Under the pieces are notes generated by a model that had not been told where the DNA came from, ran no database searches, and saw only the letters and a program-made list of their open reading frames with translations. Source: Alphaproteobacteria bacterium (GTDB taxonomy: Bacteria; Pseudomonadota; Alphaproteobacteria; Caulobacterales; Maricaulaceae). Taken from it: a DNA stretch of 64,000 nucleotides. Below are positions 1 to 8,160 of the stretch, one piece after another (position 1 is the stretch's first letter; each line of letters opens with the position of its first letter). The stretch lies in contig WGNG01000017.1 of NCBI GenBank assembly GCA_016124675.1, forward strand, positions 1 to 64,000. Reading direction: 5' to 3'. A program made the translations under genes and the position numbers.

Positions 1-258
1 ACCTAATTGAGGGCGTCGAGGATAATTTTAGCAGAACGAGAAAGGGCTGCAATCCGCAGCTATCCCGGCGGCGACAGCGCAGCCTCGCGCATTTTAGCAG
101 AACGAGAAAGGGCTGCAATCCGCAGCGATGAACGCCGCGCATGGGCGATGACCGCGATTTTAGCAGAACGAGAAAGGGCTGCAATCCGCAGCGATCAAAG
201 ACAACCAGCTCAAGATCACTGAATTTTAGCAGAACGAGAAAGGGCTGCAATCCGCAGC
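1..258 (-). CRISPR. CRISPR array end, type II-C-like (4 repeats)
   Basis: Four identical 36-bp repeats lie at 25-60, 91-126, 157-192 and 223-258, separated by three 30-bp spacers (61-90, 127-156, 193-222). Bases 1-24 are the start of a fourth spacer cut by the window edge, so the array continues to the left. Read on the minus strand, the repeat begins GCTGCGGATTGCAGC and ends TGCTAAAAT. From memory this is close to the type II-C repeat of Parvibaculum lavamentivorans, and 36/30 spacing is usual for type II. The minus strand is taken as the crRNA strand because of that similarity and the -10-like 3' end. No cas gene is in the window; cas9/cas1/cas2 are expected to the left. Confidence 0.96.
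223..250 (-). promoter_or_regulatory. Promoter carried inside each CRISPR repeat
   Basis: On the minus strand the last nine bases of the repeat read TGCTAAAAT, an extended -10 box (TGn plus TAAAAT). Sixteen bases upstream is TTGCAG, a fair -35 match (245-250 in this copy). Each repeat would therefore start transcription inside the following spacer. This is the arrangement known in Neisseria type II-C arrays, whose repeats end in TGCTACAAT. The same elements occur in the other three copies. Function is inferred from that similarity. Confidence 0.55.
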
Positions 259-353
259 CATGGGCGGAATCCAGGGACACACCCCCATTTCCCGCCCTCG
301 GCATCGACGATTCGGGGCTCAGCCCTCCCCATCGTTCCATGCTGGAAGATCAC

Positions 354-450
354 GCAAGGCGATCGCAGCCTGTCAAGGACGACCGGGCTTTGCCCGGTCG
401 CCGCGTGGCGGCGGCCTGAAGGGCCGTCCTTGACAGGCTGCGACGCTTGC
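354..450. repeat. Long branched palindrome beside the CRISPR array
   Basis: Two perfect 19-bp inverted arms, TCGCAGCCTGTCAAGGACG (363-381) and its complement (425-443), enclose 43 bp. The stem extends outward through 359-361/444-446 and 354-357/447-450 with single unpaired bases at 362 and 358. The interior holds three further hairpins: 382-388/392-398, 399-404/408-413 and 414-416/422-424. The result is a cloverleaf-like fold on either strand. Each arm contains TTGACA, one facing right (431-436) and one facing left (371-376). It may be a palindromic repeat element, a terminator, or part of the CRISPR RNA machinery. Confidence 0.8.
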
Positions 451-456
451 GAAAAT
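431..456 (+). promoter_or_regulatory. Possible promoter of the structured RNA
   Basis: TTGACA at 431-436 is followed after 14 bases by the extended -10-like TGCGAAAAT (448-456), whose TGCnAAAAT pattern echoes the -10 in the CRISPR repeat. The spacer is shorter than the usual 17, so the assignment is tentative. It would start an RNA near 462. Confidence 0.35.
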
Positions 457-459
457 GAC

Positions 460-541
460 TCAGCAAGGAGCGATGGCGAGATAAGGTCGCATTCAGGGGT
501 GTTCGTTCGCCCCTGCTGCCTTGGTGGGCCATCGCTTTTTG
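460..541 (+). ncRNA. Candidate tracrRNA / terminator-bounded structured RNA
   Basis: AGCGATGGC (469-477) pairs perfectly with GCCATCGCT (528-536), which runs into TTTTT (536-540): an intrinsic-terminator layout on the plus strand. Inside lie CAGGGGTG/CGCCCCTG (494-501/508-515) and AAGG/CCTT (483-486/519-522). Segment 477-494 is complementary to crRNA repeat positions 7-24, with about 15 pairs, two mismatches and two bulges, as in an anti-repeat. Against this, repeat positions 1-6, the usual lower stem, have no partner here. They match CGCAGC at 364-369 instead, so a longer transcript starting before 350 is an alternative. The tracrRNA identity is an inference. Confidence 0.4.
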
Positions 542-551
542 AGCAGGTTTG

Positions 552-1718
552 TCAGATTTGGGTGAAGCCGGTTGGGTCAGCACGCCCTCCCCTAAGGGGT
601 GTCAATCCGGGGCTCCCCCCCATAACCCTTCCCCCGCTCATCGCCTGCTTCACCCCCGTCGTCCCCGGCCAGCTGATCGGCAGGCCCCTCGCGGTGCGGG
701 CGGCGAGGACCGCGAAGGCTTCGGCTTCGATGAGGTCGCCGCGCCAGCCGACGGCTTCGGCCGCAACGGCGGGCACGCCGCAGGCGGCGGCGATGCGGGC
801 GATGAGATGGGCGTTCTTGCGCCCGCCGCCACAGACAATGAGGCGCCTCGGGCGTTCGGGCAGGCGGGCGAGACCCAGGCCGATAGAGGCGGCGGTGAAC
901 GCAGCCAGCGTCGCCGCGCCGTCCTCCACGGTCAGATTGCGCGCGGCATCGATGGAGAAATCCCAGCGGTCCAGCGATTTGGGGCCGTCCAGCGCGAAAT
1001 GAGGGTGGGCGAGAAGCTCGGCGAGGCCCGCCTCCAGCACCTTGCCTTTGGCGGCCAGCGCGCCGCCGGCATCCATGGGGGCGCCGGTGCGCTCCTCGAC
1101 CCAGGCGTCAATGAGGCCATTGCCCGGCCCGGTGTCGAAGGCGGTGAGCGCGCCGTCTGAAGCTATGAGCGTGATATTGGCCACGCCCCCGATATTGAGC
1201 ACGCCGATGGGGCGTTCCAGCCCCGACCAGTCGGCCAGGAGGCGGTGATAGATGGGCGCCAGCGGCGCGCCCTGCCCGCCCGCCGCCATGTCGTTGGAGC
1301 GAAAATCAAACGCCACCGGGGCGTTGAGGCGCGCGGAGAGGCCCGCCCCGTCGCCCAGCTGCAGCGTCCGGCCGGGCCGTCCGCTGGCGGGCGGCTCATG
1401 CACCACGGTCTGGCCGTGAAACCCGATCAGGTCGAGCGCGGACGGCGCAATCGCGGCGGCGGCGCAGACCGCCTCGACCGCGCGCGCATGGGCGTGGGTC
1501 AGCACCGCTTCCGCCTCGGTGAAGATCGCGGGCGCCGGGCCGGTAAAGCGCCAGGCCAGCGCCGCGTCTACGGCGGCTTTGAGGACAGCGCGCTCGTCCT
1601 TCGTGTAGGGCGTCTCGAAGCCCGGGCCAAAGCGGGTGATGGTCTCGCCATCAGTGTCGAGGATCGCCGCATCCACCCCGTCCAGCGAGGTGCCGCTCAT
1701 CAGCCCGGCGATGATCAT
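552..1718 (-). CDS. anmK: Anhydro-N-acetylmuramic acid kinase
   Basis: Phosphorylates and opens 1,6-anhydro-MurNAc released during peptidoglycan turnover, giving MurNAc-6-phosphate for cell-wall recycling in the cytoplasm. The N terminus carries the family motif MSGTSLDGVD (residues 7-16). The sugar-kinase-like core shows VLNIGGVAN and FDTGPGN, and a C-terminal GGGRKN motif follows. At 388 aa it is slightly longer than usual because about 20 residues follow the normal end near LPISWPGTTGV. Its start overlaps the stop of the upstream AsmA-like gene by four bases, so the two are probably cotranscribed leftward. It ends only 11 bases from the structured RNA region. Confidence 0.95.
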   Translation of the reverse strand: MIIAGLMSGTSLDGVDAAILDTDGETITRFGPGFETPYTKDERAVLKAAVDAALAWRFTGPAPAIFTEAEAVLTHAHARAVEAVCAAAAIAPSALDLIGFHGQTVVHEPPASGRPGRTLQLGDGAGLSARLNAPVAFDFRSNDMAAGGQGAPLAPIYHRLLADWSGLERPIGVLNIGGVANITLIASDGALTAFDTGPGNGLIDAWVEERTGAPMDAGGALAAKGKVLEAGLAELLAHPHFALDGPKSLDRWDFSIDAARNLTVEDGAATLAAFTAASIGLGLARLPERPRRLIVCGGGRKNAHLIARIAAACGVPAVAAEAVGWRGDLIEAEAFAVLAARTARGLPISWPGTTGVKQAMSGGRVMGGSPGLTPLRGGRADPTGFTQI

Positions 1719-4700
1719 GGCTCCTCCCCCTGCGGCGGCTCGCCATCCTCCGGCGCGTCGTCAGAATTGGCTTCGTCCGGCCCGGCATCGTCTCCGGCCC
1801 CGGCGTCAGACCCCTCGTCCGGCGTGTCGCCGGGCTGATCGCCCGCAGCGCCGCCCTCACCCTCCGCCGCATCGCCGCGCGCCTGCCGCGCAGCTTCCAG
1901 CGCATCGAGCTCGCGTTCGGCCGACGTGCCTTCAAAGATGCGCCGCAGCACGCCCGGCGCCAGCGCCGACAGCGGGTTGGCGGTGACGCGGGTGGAGTTG
2001 AACGGGCCGTTGATGGAGAAGGTGACGCCGATGACGCCCTCGCCGGTGCGCGAGGTCAAGAGCCCGCCAATGACCGGGAGCCCTCCCAGCACCGAGTTGA
2101 TCCCGTAGGAGGGCAGCAATGTGCCGTCAACGTCCATGCGTGACCCCTCAAGGTTCACCACACCACTCCACGTGGCGCCCAGGGACGGCCCGGCGGCGCG
2201 CGCCTCGCGCAGCTCCAGCACGCCGTCTTCCCACACGAAATCCGCGCGCAGGCGCTCAAACTCGATCCCCTGCCCGCCGCCCAGAAGGCTTGCCAGCCCC
2301 TCCAGCGAGCCTGCCGCCAGCACCCGGGTCAGCAGCGGCATCCGCTCCAGCGTAAACGCCTGCGCCTCAACTTCACCAGCGAATCCACCGGGTTGACCGC
2401 GCGGCGGCGCCGTGGCGGCCAGGCGCAGCGCCCCTCCCGTCACGTTGTCATAGCCGCCGTAGGCGGTGAGCAGCTGGCCGGCGTCCGGACCGGACGCGGT
2501 CAGGCTGCGCATGCCCGTATCATCGCTGGCGAGCTCAACGCGCACCGGCCCGCCCGCCATGCCGGCCTCCAGCCGGAAGCGTTCGAGATGATCGGCGCCA
2601 GTCTCAAGCGACAGATCGACATCATGAAACCGGACGCCGCGCACGCGGACATCATCGAGCGCCGCCTCGAGGATCACCGGACCGCCCAGCCCGCCCCCCG
2701 GCCCGTCCACGCTCAAGATATCCCGGCTGTCGAGGAAGGCCCCGGTGAGGATAAGGCGCAGCGGGCCGTCATCCCCGCGCGGCCGGTCGGCGCGCGCGGC
2801 CATGTCGAACCGTCCGTCGAGGCGCATCTCGGGCGCCTGCGCCGACAGCAGGCGCCCATCGGGCGCCAGACGCGCCGAGGCCTGAAGACTGGCGCCCTCG
2901 GCGGCGAACACGACATCATCCAGCGTCACGCTCTCGGGCGACAGGCCCAGCGTGAAGCGCGCCGCCGCCGGCGCGCCCGGCGCCTTCTCCCAGATGTCCG
3001 CAGGCAGGGCGATGGCGGCGCGCTCGAGATCAAGCTCCACATCGACACGCTCGAACGCCAGTCCGCGCCCGGTCACCGACGCCTCCACGCCCACCGCGCC
3101 GTCGAGGAACTGGCGCAGCGGCAGGCCCAGCGCATCCAGATCGCGGCCCGTCATCACCGAGGACAGGCGCATCAGGCTGGTGGGCTCGCCCGGCTCCAGA
3201 CCGAATGTTTCCACCCACTCGATATCGGCGCGCGCACCGGCGATGCTGGCGGCGCCGAACGCTGTCAGGCCGGTCTCGCTGGCGCGGATCTCCACCTCGC
3301 CATCCTCAAAACGCGGCGCATCTCCGCCCAGCGCCGCCGACACGCCGGCAAAGCGGCCGCGCGCGGAAAACCGTAGGTCTTCAACCGGGACGTCGCTCAG
3401 CATAGGGCGCAGGATTTCAAATTCGAACGCACCCTCGCCTTCGAAATTCTCCGGCATGATCCCGTATTCATCGCTCAGGCTGATGGGCGGCTCGGACAGC
3501 AGCGCGAGCAGCTCGCGCGCGCCGCCCCGGCCGGTGCCGCCAAACCGGGCCAGGCCGCCGCGCGGATGGAGCCGCTCGATCTCGACGAAAATTGTCTGCG
3601 CTGCCAGCTCGCCGATGCGTCCGCCCTCGCCCTCCAGCGACAGCGAATTGCCGCGCAGTTCTGCTGACCCCGACAGGCCGCGCAGGGGGGTCATGGTCGA
3701 CACGTAGCGCACCGCCGCATCGGCGAAATCAAACCGCAGCGATAACTGGCCGTCCTCAAGCTCGCGGCGCTCGAGCGCTTCACCCGTGAGGTCCATGTCC
3801 AGCACCACGCTGTCCAACGTCCCGCCCAGCACGGCGTCGCGCACCCAGTCGCGGGCGCCGAGCGCGAAATCCACCGGCCAGTGCCGCAGCACGTCCTCGC
3901 GGCTGAACCGGCCCTCTACCGGGCCGGCCAGCGCCACGGCGGGAAACCAGCCGCTCTGCGTCCGGTCCGCGCCGACATGGCCGGTAAACTGCGCCGTCGC
4001 GCCGGGGATGGCGGCGTCGAGCGGCTCGAACGTCGCGCGCACCTGCGAGCGGTCAATGCGTCCGCGCGCAGACAGGCTCTCCCAGCGCACAGGCTCGGGA
4101 AACGCGCCGGGAGGATTGATATAGCCCGGCCCGATATCAAGGCGGTAATCGGCGAAGGTCGGCAGCGCGTCTTCAAAGCCCGACAGATCAGTGATCGCGC
4201 CGCTCAGCTCCAGCGAGACCAGATCGGAGAGGATGCGGCCGGTCTCGATGTCAATGGCGCCGGCGTCCGCGTCAAACGCCGCGCGCAGGTCAGCCCCCTC
4301 CAGCGCGAAGGCGACGCCGCCTGCGCGCACTTCGCCGGCGGCGGCGGAGAGATTGATGAAGGCGGTGCGAAGACCGGACTCTACCGATGCGTCCAGCACC
4401 AGATCCAGACGCACCGGGGCATTGAAGCCGGCGAGGGCCGCAAAGGGGCCGCGCTGCGGCGCGATCGAGGCCGGCACCAGCTCATTGAGCCGCAAGTCCA
4501 GAAACACCCGGTCAAAATCGCGCCCGGTGCGCAGATCAAGCGCCGCATCCACCCGCCCCGCCGACGTGACCAGCACGCCCGTGACGGCGGCTTCCAGCGA
4601 TCCTTCATTCAGGCGCAGGCGCGCGCCGGCGTCCTGGACGATCAGGGCAGCGCCCGTCACATCGTCGCGCACCTGCAGTGAGACGCCCGTCAGGTCCACC

Positions 4701-5245
4701 TCGGTGAGCCGCGACAGGAGGTCGGAGCCAAGGCGGCTGGCGAGAAGGCCGGAGGCCCCCTGCCCTGACAGGCTGCGCGCCTCGACCACGGCCGGCGAGC
4801 CGAGACCAGCCGCCAGCACGCCCGGCGCAGTGCGGATGATCGCGAACGCACCGCCCTCGGCGGCGATGCGCACCGGCGCGGCGCGCCCGGTCAGGAGAAG
4901 GTCGAGGGCCAGCGCCGTCTCAATGCGCCGCGCATTGACCAGCGCCAATCCGGCGCGATCACGCACCGACACCTCGCGCGCGGTGACGACAATGGCCGCC
5001 AGCGCCGGATCGAAGCGCACATCCAGAGATCCGATGGACGCCTCTTGGCCCTCCACCGCTTCCAGCAAAGCCTGCGTCGCCCACGGACGCATGAGATCGG
5101 CGTCCACCGGCCCGGCGGCGAGGCGCCACAATCCGGCCGCGCCCACCAGAATGACCAGCGCCAGCAGGGCGGAGATCGCTTCCAGCAGATAGGGAACGGC
5201 CAGTCGCAAGGTGCGGCGCATGGGTTTTCCGGGCTGCGCTGTCAA
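1715..5245 (-). CDS. AsmA/YhdP-like giant envelope protein (DUF3971)
   Basis: A 1176-aa protein with one N-terminal membrane anchor (about residues 19-41). A long periplasmic body follows with the repetitive beta-rich composition of the AsmA-like superfamily. The C-terminal section with VEGSRMDVDGTLLPSYGINS and PVIGGLLTSRTGEGVIGV resembles the AsmA_2 domain. Members such as YhdP and TamB are thought to move phospholipids from inner to outer membrane; that role is family knowledge, not visible here. The last 55 or so residues are a strongly acidic, Gly/Asp/Glu/Pro-rich tail, probably disordered. It starts a leftward two-gene unit with anmK. Confidence 0.85.
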   Translation of the reverse strand: MTAQPGKPMRRTLRLAVPYLLEAISALLALVILVGAAGLWRLAAGPVDADLMRPWATQALLEAVEGQEASIGSLDVRFDPALAAIVVTAREVSVRDRAGLALVNARRIETALALDLLLTGRAAPVRIAAEGGAFAIIRTAPGVLAAGLGSPAVVEARSLSGQGASGLLASRLGSDLLSRLTEVDLTGVSLQVRDDVTGAALIVQDAGARLRLNEGSLEAAVTGVLVTSAGRVDAALDLRTGRDFDRVFLDLRLNELVPASIAPQRGPFAALAGFNAPVRLDLVLDASVESGLRTAFINLSAAAGEVRAGGVAFALEGADLRAAFDADAGAIDIETGRILSDLVSLELSGAITDLSGFEDALPTFADYRLDIGPGYINPPGAFPEPVRWESLSARGRIDRSQVRATFEPLDAAIPGATAQFTGHVGADRTQSGWFPAVALAGPVEGRFSREDVLRHWPVDFALGARDWVRDAVLGGTLDSVVLDMDLTGEALERRELEDGQLSLRFDFADAAVRYVSTMTPLRGLSGSAELRGNSLSLEGEGGRIGELAAQTIFVEIERLHPRGGLARFGGTGRGGARELLALLSEPPISLSDEYGIMPENFEGEGAFEFEILRPMLSDVPVEDLRFSARGRFAGVSAALGGDAPRFEDGEVEIRASETGLTAFGAASIAGARADIEWVETFGLEPGEPTSLMRLSSVMTGRDLDALGLPLRQFLDGAVGVEASVTGRGLAFERVDVELDLERAAIALPADIWEKAPGAPAAARFTLGLSPESVTLDDVVFAAEGASLQASARLAPDGRLLSAQAPEMRLDGRFDMAARADRPRGDDGPLRLILTGAFLDSRDILSVDGPGGGLGGPVILEAALDDVRVRGVRFHDVDLSLETGADHLERFRLEAGMAGGPVRVELASDDTGMRSLTASGPDAGQLLTAYGGYDNVTGGALRLAATAPPRGQPGGFAGEVEAQAFTLERMPLLTRVLAAGSLEGLASLLGGGQGIEFERLRADFVWEDGVLELREARAAGPSLGATWSGVVNLEGSRMDVDGTLLPSYGINSVLGGLPVIGGLLTSRTGEGVIGVTFSINGPFNSTRVTANPLSALAPGVLRRIFEGTSAERELDALEAARQARGDAAEGEGGAAGDQPGDTPDEGSDAGAGDDAGPDEANSDDAPEDGEPPQGEEP

Positions 5246-5340
5246 TTCCAGTTCCGCCCCTTTACGGGACAGGTCTGGCGGACAATCTTCGCCGCCAGTT
5301 GCGGCGGGATCGGCCCGCCGGCCGAGGACAGGAGCAAGTG

Positions 5341-5808
5341 ATGGGCGATATCAAGGCCGGGGACAAGGCCCCGGGCTTCACCGCGCCGGCGGATGGCGGG
5401 CGGGAGGTCTCTCTGGCGCAATTCGCTGGCAAGCCGGTTGTCCTGTATTTCTACCCCAAGGATGATACGCCAGGCTGCACGAAACAGGCCATCGGCTTTA
5501 GCGAGCTGGCTGATGATTTCGCGGCTGCGGGCGCCGTGGTGATCGGGGTGTCCAAGGACACCGCCGCCAAGCACGACAAGTTCCGCGACAAGCACGCGCT
5601 GAAAGTCATCCTCGTCTCCGACGCTGACGGCGATATCTGCGAGCGCTACGGCGTGTGGGTGGAAAAGTCGATGTACGGAAAGACCTATCTCGGCATTGAG
5701 CGCGCGACATTCCTGATCGGCGCCAACGGCCATGTCGCCCGGGTCTGGGGCAAGGTGAAGGTGCCCGGCCATGTGGAAGAGGTGCTCGACGCGGTGCGCG
5801 CGCTTTAG
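5341..5808 (+). CDS. bcp: Bcp/PrxQ-type peroxiredoxin
   Basis: Thiol peroxidase of 155 aa that reduces hydrogen peroxide and organic peroxides in the cytoplasm. Peroxidatic Cys46 sits in YPKDDTPGCTKQA. The resolving cysteine that E. coli Bcp has five residues later is Ile here, so this enzyme probably works as a 1-Cys type or resolves with the distant Cys near residue 100. The ATG at 5341 is chosen over an in-frame upstream start at 5299 because AGGAG (5330-5334) lies just before it and the family begins at this point. It is divergent from the AsmA-like gene. Confidence 0.94.
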   Translation: MGDIKAGDKAPGFTAPADGGREVSLAQFAGKPVVLYFYPKDDTPGCTKQAIGFSELADDFAAAGAVVIGVSKDTAAKHDKFRDKHALKVILVSDADGDICERYGVWVEKSMYGKTYLGIERATFLIGANGHVARVWGKVKVPGHVEEVLDAVRAL

Positions 5809-5820
5809 GCGCGCCGCTCG

Positions 5821-6612
5821 CTACAGATCGAACACGCCCACGATGGGCACGTGATCGGACGCCTTCTCGCGTCCGCGCACATCCTTGTCGATCCCGACTG
5901 ATTTCAGCCGGTCGCCGGCCTGCGGGCTGACGAGGAGATGGTCGATGCGGATGCCGTTATTGCGGTTCCAGGCCCCCGCCTGATAATCCCAGAACGTGTA
6001 CTGGTGGGAGCGCCCGTCCACCTGCTCGAAGGCGTCGGCATAGCCAAGCCATTTGATGGCCGCGAAGGCGTCGCGCGATTCAGGCCGCGTCAGGCCGTCG
6101 CCTTCCCACGCCGCCGGGTCATGCACATCGGCGTCGCGCGGAATGACATTGTAATCGCCCGCCAGGATCACCGGCTCTTCGAGCGCGAGCAACTCGGCCG
6201 CGCGTGCGTGCAGGCGCTTCATCCAGGCGAGCTTGTAGTCGAATTTCGGCCCCGGCGCCGGGTTGCCGTTGGGCAGATAGATCGAGGCCACCCGCACGGC
6301 GCCGGAGCCAGAGCTGATCACCGCCTCGATATAGCGCGCCTGATCATCGCTCTCATCGCCCGGCAGGGCGGTCAGCGTGACCTCGTCAATGGGCAGGCGC
6401 GACAGGATCGCGACGCCGTTATAGCTCTTCTGCCCCACCGTCTTCACATTATAGCCTAGGTCCTGGAGCTCCATCAGGGGGAAGGCCTCGTCCACGGTCT
6501 TGATTTCCTGCAGGCACGCGACATCCGGCCGCGCCGCCTGCAGCCAGTCGAGCACGTTGGGCAGGCGCGCCTTGATCGAATTGACGTTCCATGCGGCGAC
6601 GGACAAGGTCAT
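5821..6612 (-). CDS. xthA: Exodeoxyribonuclease III
   Basis: A 263-aa EEP-fold AP endonuclease / 3'-5' exonuclease of base excision repair. Visible active-site motifs are WNVNSIKARL, LQEIKT (metal-binding Glu36), AGDYNVIP, IRIDHLLVS and the C-terminal SDHVPIV with the catalytic His. Length fits the bacterial XthA family. The gene converges on bcp, with 12 bases between stops, and its start codon lies 24 bases from the start of the divergent membrane-protein gene. Its promoter must therefore overlap that coding region. Confidence 0.96.
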   Translation of the reverse strand: MTLSVAAWNVNSIKARLPNVLDWLQAARPDVACLQEIKTVDEAFPLMELQDLGYNVKTVGQKSYNGVAILSRLPIDEVTLTALPGDESDDQARYIEAVISSGSGAVRVASIYLPNGNPAPGPKFDYKLAWMKRLHARAAELLALEEPVILAGDYNVIPRDADVHDPAAWEGDGLTRPESRDAFAAIKWLGYADAFEQVDGRSHQYTFWDYQAGAWNRNNGIRIDHLLVSPQAGDRLKSVGIDKDVRGREKASDHVPIVGVFDL

Positions 6613-6636
6613 GGTCAGGGGTCCTGGGAGGGGCGA

Positions 6637-7020
6637 ATGAGGGACGGTCTCGAAGCGGTCGCGACACCGCGCATCACGGTCATAGCAGTTGTCGCCATGG
6701 GGGTGGCAAGTCTTGTCGCCATGTTCATCGGCTGGGCCGGGTTCCAGCTATGGATACCCAATGTCATCACCTTCAGCAATTTGCAGGCGGTCAGTACCAA
6801 TCCCACCGTGGAGCAGGCGGTCTACATCTTCCTGTCCGCCGGGCCGCTGATGGCGGGCGCCGGGCTCGCGATGGGCTGGATCGCCTTCCTGATCTTCCGC
6901 AGCCCCGGGGCAGGCTGGCGCCTCACCCTGTTTTTGCCGCTGATCTGGGCGGTGAGCATCCTGGCCTATCTCGCCCTGGTATCCACCGTGTGCGACGGCC
7001 GGTTCGCCTGCGGGCTGTGA
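6637..7020 (+). CDS. Small membrane protein, unknown function
   Basis: A 127-aa protein with three predicted transmembrane segments (about residues 14-36, 61-87 and 95-117). Two Cys lie near the C terminus (CDGRFACGL), on one side of the membrane. I recognise no family. GGGAGGGG just upstream of the ATG serves as ribosome binding site. It is divergent from xthA with only 24 bases between start codons, and its stop is 3 bases from the stop of the converging dehydratase gene. Confidence 0.75.
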   Translation: MRDGLEAVATPRITVIAVVAMGVASLVAMFIGWAGFQLWIPNVITFSNLQAVSTNPTVEQAVYIFLSAGPLMAGAGLAMGWIAFLIFRSPGAGWRLTLFLPLIWAVSILAYLALVSTVCDGRFACGL

Positions 7021-7023
7021 GCC

Positions 7024-8022
7024 TCAGGCCAGCGCCCTCGCGAACAGCTCAGGCTCCACATTGCCGCCGGACAGGACCACCACGCTGAGACTGTCCGCCA
7101 CGTCCACCCGGCCTGCCAGCACGGCGGCCAGCGCCGCCGCGCCGCCCGGCTCCAGCACGATCTTCATGTGTTCAAAGGCGAAGCGCATGGCGCGCAGCGC
7201 GTCCGCGTCGCTGATCACGCCGACGCCGGTCAGGCGCGGCTGATTGATGGCGAAGGTCAGCACGCCCGGCGTTTCCGACAATAGCGCATCGCACAGCGAG
7301 CCGGAGCGCCGCGCATTGCTTTCGCGCCGGCCCGACGCCAGCGAGCGGGCGGTGTCGTCAAAACCGTCCGGCTCCGCACCCCATATCCGCGTCTGCGGCG
7401 ACAGCGCCTCGGCGGCCAGATTGATCCCGGCGATGAGCCCGCCGCCGCCCACGCAGCAGATGAGCTGGTCCGCGTGCAGCCCCTCTGCGGCCAAAGTCTC
7501 GAAGATTTCGAGCCCCGCCGTGCCTTGCCCGGCAATGATGTCGGGATGGTCGAAGGCCGGAATCACCACCGCGCCGGTGGCCGCGCTGATCTCGGCCGCG
7601 ATCTCCTCGCGGCTTTCAGTGTCGCGATCATAGAGCCGCAGCACCGCGCCCCGCGCGACCACGCCGCGCTGCTTGATGCCCGGCGCATCGGACGGCATGA
7701 CAATGGTCGCCTTCATGCCCAGGAGCCGCGCGGCTTCAGCCACGCCTTGCGCGTGATTGCCCGAGGAGAAGGCCACCACGCCGCGCGCGCGTCCCGCTTC
7801 ATCGAGCTTTGACAGGGCGTTGAAGGCGCCGCGGAACTTGAACGTCCCGGTGCGTTGCAAGGGCTCGGCCTTGAGCCTGACCCGCCCGCCCGTCAGCGCG
7901 TCCAGCGCCGGGCACGACAGGAGCGGCGTACGCACCGCGTACCCGGCCAGGCGGCCTGCAGCCGCGCGCACATCATCGAAAGTCGGAAAAGACGGATCGG
8001 TCATTTCCCCCTTCCACCCCAT
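7024..8022 (-). CDS. Serine/threonine dehydratase-like PLP enzyme
   Basis: A fold-type II PLP enzyme of 332 aa, most likely a catabolic threonine/serine dehydratase or serine racemase. The PLP lysine is Lys62 in TGTFKFRGAFN, and the phosphate-binding glycine loop is CCVGGGGLIAG. Substrate-loop SSGNHAQGVA is also present. There is no C-terminal ACT regulatory domain, which argues against biosynthetic IlvA. The ATG at 8022 has a good GGGAGGG about 7 bases upstream, and a second in-frame ATG at 8004 gives a protein six residues shorter. Exact substrate is not determined. Confidence 0.88.
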   Translation of the reverse strand: MGWKGEMTDPSFPTFDDVRAAAGRLAGYAVRTPLLSCPALDALTGGRVRLKAEPLQRTGTFKFRGAFNALSKLDEAGRARGVVAFSSGNHAQGVAEAARLLGMKATIVMPSDAPGIKQRGVVARGAVLRLYDRDTESREEIAAEISAATGAVVIPAFDHPDIIAGQGTAGLEIFETLAAEGLHADQLICCVGGGGLIAGINLAAEALSPQTRIWGAEPDGFDDTARSLASGRRESNARRSGSLCDALLSETPGVLTFAINQPRLTGVGVISDADALRAMRFAFEHMKIVLEPGGAAALAAVLAGRVDVADSLSVVVLSGGNVEPELFARALA

Positions 8023-8160
8023 CTGCCGCCCTCCCGCAAGCGGAATTCTGCGCCCGGGGGATTGCGCTGGCGCGCCGGTGCGCCTTTCATGTCGCCCAGC
8101 TCAAACATGAGATGCGGCGCGCCTTGCGATGCGCCCGAAACGCCCGGGGAGGAGATGACA

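Noticed and set aside
7-419. Open frames of 71 and 92 aa across the CRISPR repeats
   Set aside because: Their repeated peptide (ILAERERAAIRSD) is just the translated CRISPR repeat; there is no ribosome binding site or family match.
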